From the NCBI RefSeq assembly GCF_019312585.1, contig NZ_JAHWDP010000002.1, forward strand, positions 516,343-580,342: a DNA stretch of 64,000 bases. The letters run 5' to 3'. The notes under the pieces were generated by a model. It was not told the DNA's origin, made no database searches, and saw only the letters and a program-made list of their open reading frames with translations. This DNA is from Halomarinibacterium sedimenti (GTDB lineage: Bacteria > Bacteroidota > Bacteroidia > Flavobacteriales > Flavobacteriaceae). Shown here piece by piece: positions 63,901 to 64,000 of the stretch; the stretch's first letter is position 1, and each line of letters begins with the position of its first letter. A program made the position numbers and the translations under genes.

Positions 63901-64000
63901 TGAAGCCTGTGGATATACAGTAACCTCTGGTGGTGGTGCTCCTATTCCAGGATCTATCACAACACTTTTTGCCACCAATAACAATGGTTCACAAGGAGGA
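60926..64000 (+). CDS. large secreted HYR/P-domain protein, 3' end outside window
   Basis: The frame is open from the ATG at 60926 to the end of the window (1025 codons) without a stop. Signal peptide at 1-20 (TIFLLLLFLGFTTLQAQ). Residues about 70-310 are an amidotransferase-like fold (FVFLEGSDGGANEL; VNGGGKLILNAAP; GAGHVIVGGMTTTNWHSPA). Then a Cys-rich low-complexity stretch, an HYR-type domain at about 502-580 (VISCPSDIVLDNAAGQCSA; SVTDSDGNTSTCDF), a second HYR-like copy ending DAAGNTSTCTAVVTVED, and a proprotein-convertase P domain at about 832-961 (ISHTWVGDVIVTLESPSG; GTWTMTVEDAFPAFDDG). Composition is Thr/Asp rich, low in Lys, typical of T9SS cargo adhesins. The C-terminus, likely with more repeats and a sorting domain, is missing. 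Confidence 0.9.
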   Translation, partial: MKKTIFLLLLFLGFTTLQAQELNSTPALSTSSNGVTKKQMTASNAGVFASRQTVTTASTRNTETIYFAVTQSTQNCDSQESNPAQCGATTMMMSVETNPSTNRAPGAKYYIRSNTNNPWGQVTNEAAMDAAFGAGNWTQAFFETLVMGTVFSPGTNFVFLEGSDGGANELNTFLTTNLAAIEAWVNGGGKLILNAAPNEGSNINFGFGGTTLVYTDFSNNVAAVDPLHPAFVGPLTPTATAMSGTSYGHATISGTGYTNILLDTGDSGVVLAEKDWGAGHVIVGGMTTTNWHSPATEAFNFRANLFTYADDYGGAGCPPFDIAGPYCAPCNDPTGGSALACSLGPNSIIQGIDVSGVPGAVNVNSIDFNQESFGTAPIITVNLFCAPAAGPVPYAAVDTPFYTESFATNLADDGTCVTLTFTTPPSIDASCDTMWIEIVTPADSSRAVQTPPTCDGNNGTGTNTWIVASACAINTPTSFAAIGFPNLDASYNGTFECNTGQPPVISCPSDIVLDNAAGQCSAVANYAGTAIDPEDGDISGDIVYSPPSGSTFPVGTTTVTLSVTDSDGNTSTCDFDVTVNDVEDPVVVCTDFTAELDANGDVTVFPDDVATATDNCPGVTLGFATPPTLVETGQVPLNMNGSNQLIDTPATLVGLSSSASDVTIDLEYQGDFGTAATECFLLNGPDGSQVFLQCATPQCSVQNTNFTVLAATWNNWITTFGNDLTFTLIADPQVNGNLCGGAFPDGYYSLTQSTPGATVGSLDFTCAEVGPNNVTVVATDAAGNTSTCTAVVTVEDNIAPAIVCVGEPTPVTDTASASPGLPFGAAPTVVTSTIDVTDDFIITDLDVDVDISHTWVGDVIVTLESPSGTMVTIIDRPGDITSPPDGCDGDDIVATLDDEAATPVEDECAAGTPTINGSFIPNNPLSAFDGESTLGTWTMTVEDAFPAFDDGVFNSWALNYTHDVAAAPYDAILDGTTGTVVVDLADLLLSVDEACGYTVTSGGGAPIPGSITTLFATNNNGSQGG

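Overview
This 64 kb window is chromosomal DNA of a member of the Bacteroidota, almost certainly the family Flavobacteriaceae and probably marine. The evidence is an AT-rich genome with TAnnTTTG-type -7 promoter boxes, no recognisable Shine-Dalgarno sequences, SusC/TonB-type receptors with carboxypeptidase-regulatory N-termini, type IX secretion (T9SS) cargo proteins with a C-terminal sorting domain, a bacillithiol gene (bshC), a DUF4295 gene next to rpmG/rpmB, and the flavobacterial form of YidC, MnmA and RimO. Most of the window is housekeeping DNA. No tRNA, rRNA, transposase, phage or CRISPR array was seen.

Layout: 0-3.3 kb holds the 3' part of uvrB, a glycerophosphodiester phosphodiesterase and a RluF-type pseudouridine synthase. 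3.3-9 kb holds a small heat shock protein, a TerB-like protein, sucC, lysA, a lipoprotein with a class A beta-lactamase fold and a nitronate monooxygenase-like enzyme. 9-25.4 kb holds a secreted subtilase, mnmA, a MORN-like protein, yidC, pyrG, DUF3820 and DUF922 proteins, OsmC, a LysM plus periplasmic-binding-protein fusion, guaA, bshC and a secreted M14 peptidase. 25.4-34.7 kb holds a HAD phosphatase, a thioesterase-like protein, a class 3 lipase beside a pyruvoyl-type decarboxylase, a TPR lipoprotein, a TonB-dependent receptor and a glycosyltransferase. 34.7-43.4 kb is a dense minus-strand block (rimO, SET methyltransferase, ftsY, DUF4295, rpmG, rpmB, cinA, Hpt, FAH hydrolase, exonuclease).

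The accessory part is 43.4-46.6 kb: small lipoproteins and membrane proteins flanked by attC-like imperfect palindromes, a helix-turn-helix gene, and a perfectly phased array of ten 21-bp units immediately upstream of that gene. Dispersed TCGA/GCTCAG-type repeats cluster here, and one copy appears to have been absorbed in frame into the E2 subunit gene at 46.7-48.1 kb. 48-64 kb returns to core genes (a glycosyltransferase, recR, a T9SS propeller protein, a sodium symporter, a CoA-binding protein, a TonB-like barrel, fabH-like, htpG). It ends in a very large secreted HYR/P-domain protein that runs off the window.

The most noteworthy signals are the 10 x 21 bp array, a candidate structured small RNA with its own promoter and terminator between fabH and htpG, the cassette-like attC region, a PsiD-like pyruvoyl decarboxylase, and a glycosyltransferase that must use a non-ATG start directly after the stop of its upstream neighbour.
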